DNA of 6,149 bases from Selenomonadaceae bacterium (lineage in GTDB: Bacteria; Bacillota; Negativicutes; Selenomonadales; Selenomonadaceae), in assembly GCA_017453765.1 (NCBI GenBank), contig JAFTEG010000279.1:1-6149 (forward strand), read 5' to 3'. The notes beneath the pieces are model-generated. The model had not been told where the DNA came from, did not search any database, and was given only the letters and a program-made list of their open reading frames with translations. Shown piece by piece: positions 5,633-6,149 of the stretch. Position numbers and translations under genes: made by a program. The first letter of the stretch is position 1. The number at the start of each line of letters is the position of its first letter.

Positions 5633-5901
5633 TGTACCCGCTTTTAACGTTAAATGACGATACGGAAATTGTTCATTCAGAAATTTTGCCCGATGATTCC
5701 GTCCGCGTTTATGTAGAAACTCCCGATGCTAAAGACGGTTTTCACCATATGACGGTTTATTTGCCTGATTATCGAATTGATGAAGTTCATAATTACACGC
5801 AAAAAGAAGTTGAAAAGTATTTAGAGATTATTCGTTCAATGGCGCATTTGATAATTAGATTTGCACGCGGAGGCGGTTTTGAGAATGCCCCAAATATTTA
5901 A
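5629..5901 (+). CDS. Conserved-looking 90-residue protein of unknown function
   Basis: The ATG overlaps the yqeK stop as ATGA and follows a strong AAGGAGG site; a second ATG at 5632 is possible. The 90-residue product begins MMYPLLTLNDDTEIVHSEIL, continues with beta-rich sequence (VRVYVETPD, HHMTVYLPDYRIDEV), then a helix (TQKEVEKYLEIIRSMAHLII). It ends FARGGGFENAPNI. There is no signal peptide or membrane segment. I could not assign a family. Its last 17 bases overlap the DUF4160 gene, and its GGG codons provide that gene's SD, so the two are probably made together and may act as a pair. Similar small partners of DUF4160 genes (DUF2442 type) have been discussed as possible toxin-antitoxin modules, but DUF2442 membership here is unproven. 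Confidence 0.8.
   Translation: MMYPLLTLNDDTEIVHSEILPDDSVRVYVETPDAKDGFHHMTVYLPDYRIDEVHNYTQKEVEKYLEIIRSMAHLIIRFARGGGFENAPNI
5869..5876 (+). promoter_or_regulatory. Ribosome binding site for the DUF4160 gene
   Basis: GGAGGCGG, formed by Gly codons of the 90-residue gene, precedes ATG 5885. GGAGG is 11 nt away, slightly long. It supports translation of the overlapping gene. Confidence 0.5.
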
Positions 5902-6149
5902 AATAGGTAAATATACGATCTATTTTTGGTCTAATGAAGGTAACCCGCTTGAATCGGTACACGTTCATATTTCTGAAGGTCGTCAAACTCCGTACGCTAC
6001 AAAAATTTGGATAACTTCTAATGGCAAATGCCTTTTGTGCAATAACAATTCAAATATTCCCAATAGAATTTTAAGAAATATTGAAGATACCATAGAAGCT
6101 CGAATTGATGACATTATAGACGCTTGGCAAAAATTTTTTGGAGAATTTA
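5885..6149 (+). CDS. DUF4160-family protein, runs off the window
   Basis: From ATG 5885 the frame stays open to the window end (88 codons, no stop seen). It starts MPQIFKIGKYTIYFWSNEGN, then ESVHVHISEG, TKIWITSNGKCLL, NNNSNIPNRIL and a C-terminal helix ending DAWQKFFGEF. That order fits the DUF4160 family: an MPxI start, a beta hairpin with a His-x-His motif, the KxWI-NG strand, an N-x-IP helix start, and a final W-x-x-F. The biochemical function is unknown to me. Family members are usually about 80-100 residues, so the end should lie just past the window. It overlaps the preceding gene by 17 nt in a different frame, a typical paired-gene layout. Confidence 0.85.
   Translation, partial: MPQIFKIGKYTIYFWSNEGNPLESVHVHISEGRQTPYATKIWITSNGKCLLCNNNSNIPNRILRNIEDTIEARIDDIIDAWQKFFGEF

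Overview
This 6149-base window has moderate to low GC content with strong A/T tracts. It uses TTG start codons beside GGTGA-type Shine-Dalgarno (SD) sites. It looks like an anaerobic, Bacillota-type genome. The order proA, nadD, yqeK is the tail of the obg-proB-proA-nadD-yqeK neighbourhood known from Negativicutes and several Clostridia. I favour Negativicutes, but only as an inference. Every supported gene is on the + strand.

Layout. Positions 1-882 hold the 3' two thirds of proA (proline synthesis). A block of Sel1-repeat genes follows. It contains a 253-residue protein with six Sel1 units, overlapping proA by 4 nt. Next is a short Sel1 gene broken by a one-base deletion. Then comes a 321-residue protein with a long heptad-repeat coiled coil, Sel1-like motifs and an aspartate-rich tail. 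Last is a 47-residue single-pass membrane protein with a TTG start. After a 19-bp tandem repeat array comes nadD (NAD synthesis). Next is a CgeB-like glycosyltransferase split into two frames at a run of nine G. After a second array of degenerate 17-19 bp repeats comes yqeK (HD-domain Ap4A hydrolase). yqeK is translationally coupled to a 90-residue protein of unknown function, which overlaps a DUF4160 gene that runs off the window.

Housekeeping genes (proA, nadD, yqeK) therefore alternate with accessory genes: Sel1 proteins, a glycosyltransferase and a DUF4160 pair. All lie in one direction, with overlaps or short spacers and no convincing hairpin terminator, so co-transcription is plausible. 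The accessory genes have no evident metabolic link to NAD or proline synthesis.

Most notable points: (1) the G9 tract in the glycosyltransferase, where eight G would restore a 388-residue frame, making it either a phase-variation (slippage) candidate or a sequence error; (2) three intergenic spacers built of short tandem repeats whose first unit carries the stop codon of the upstream gene; (3) the Sel1/coiled-coil/small membrane protein block placed between proA and nadD. No RNA gene, CRISPR array or insertion sequence was seen.
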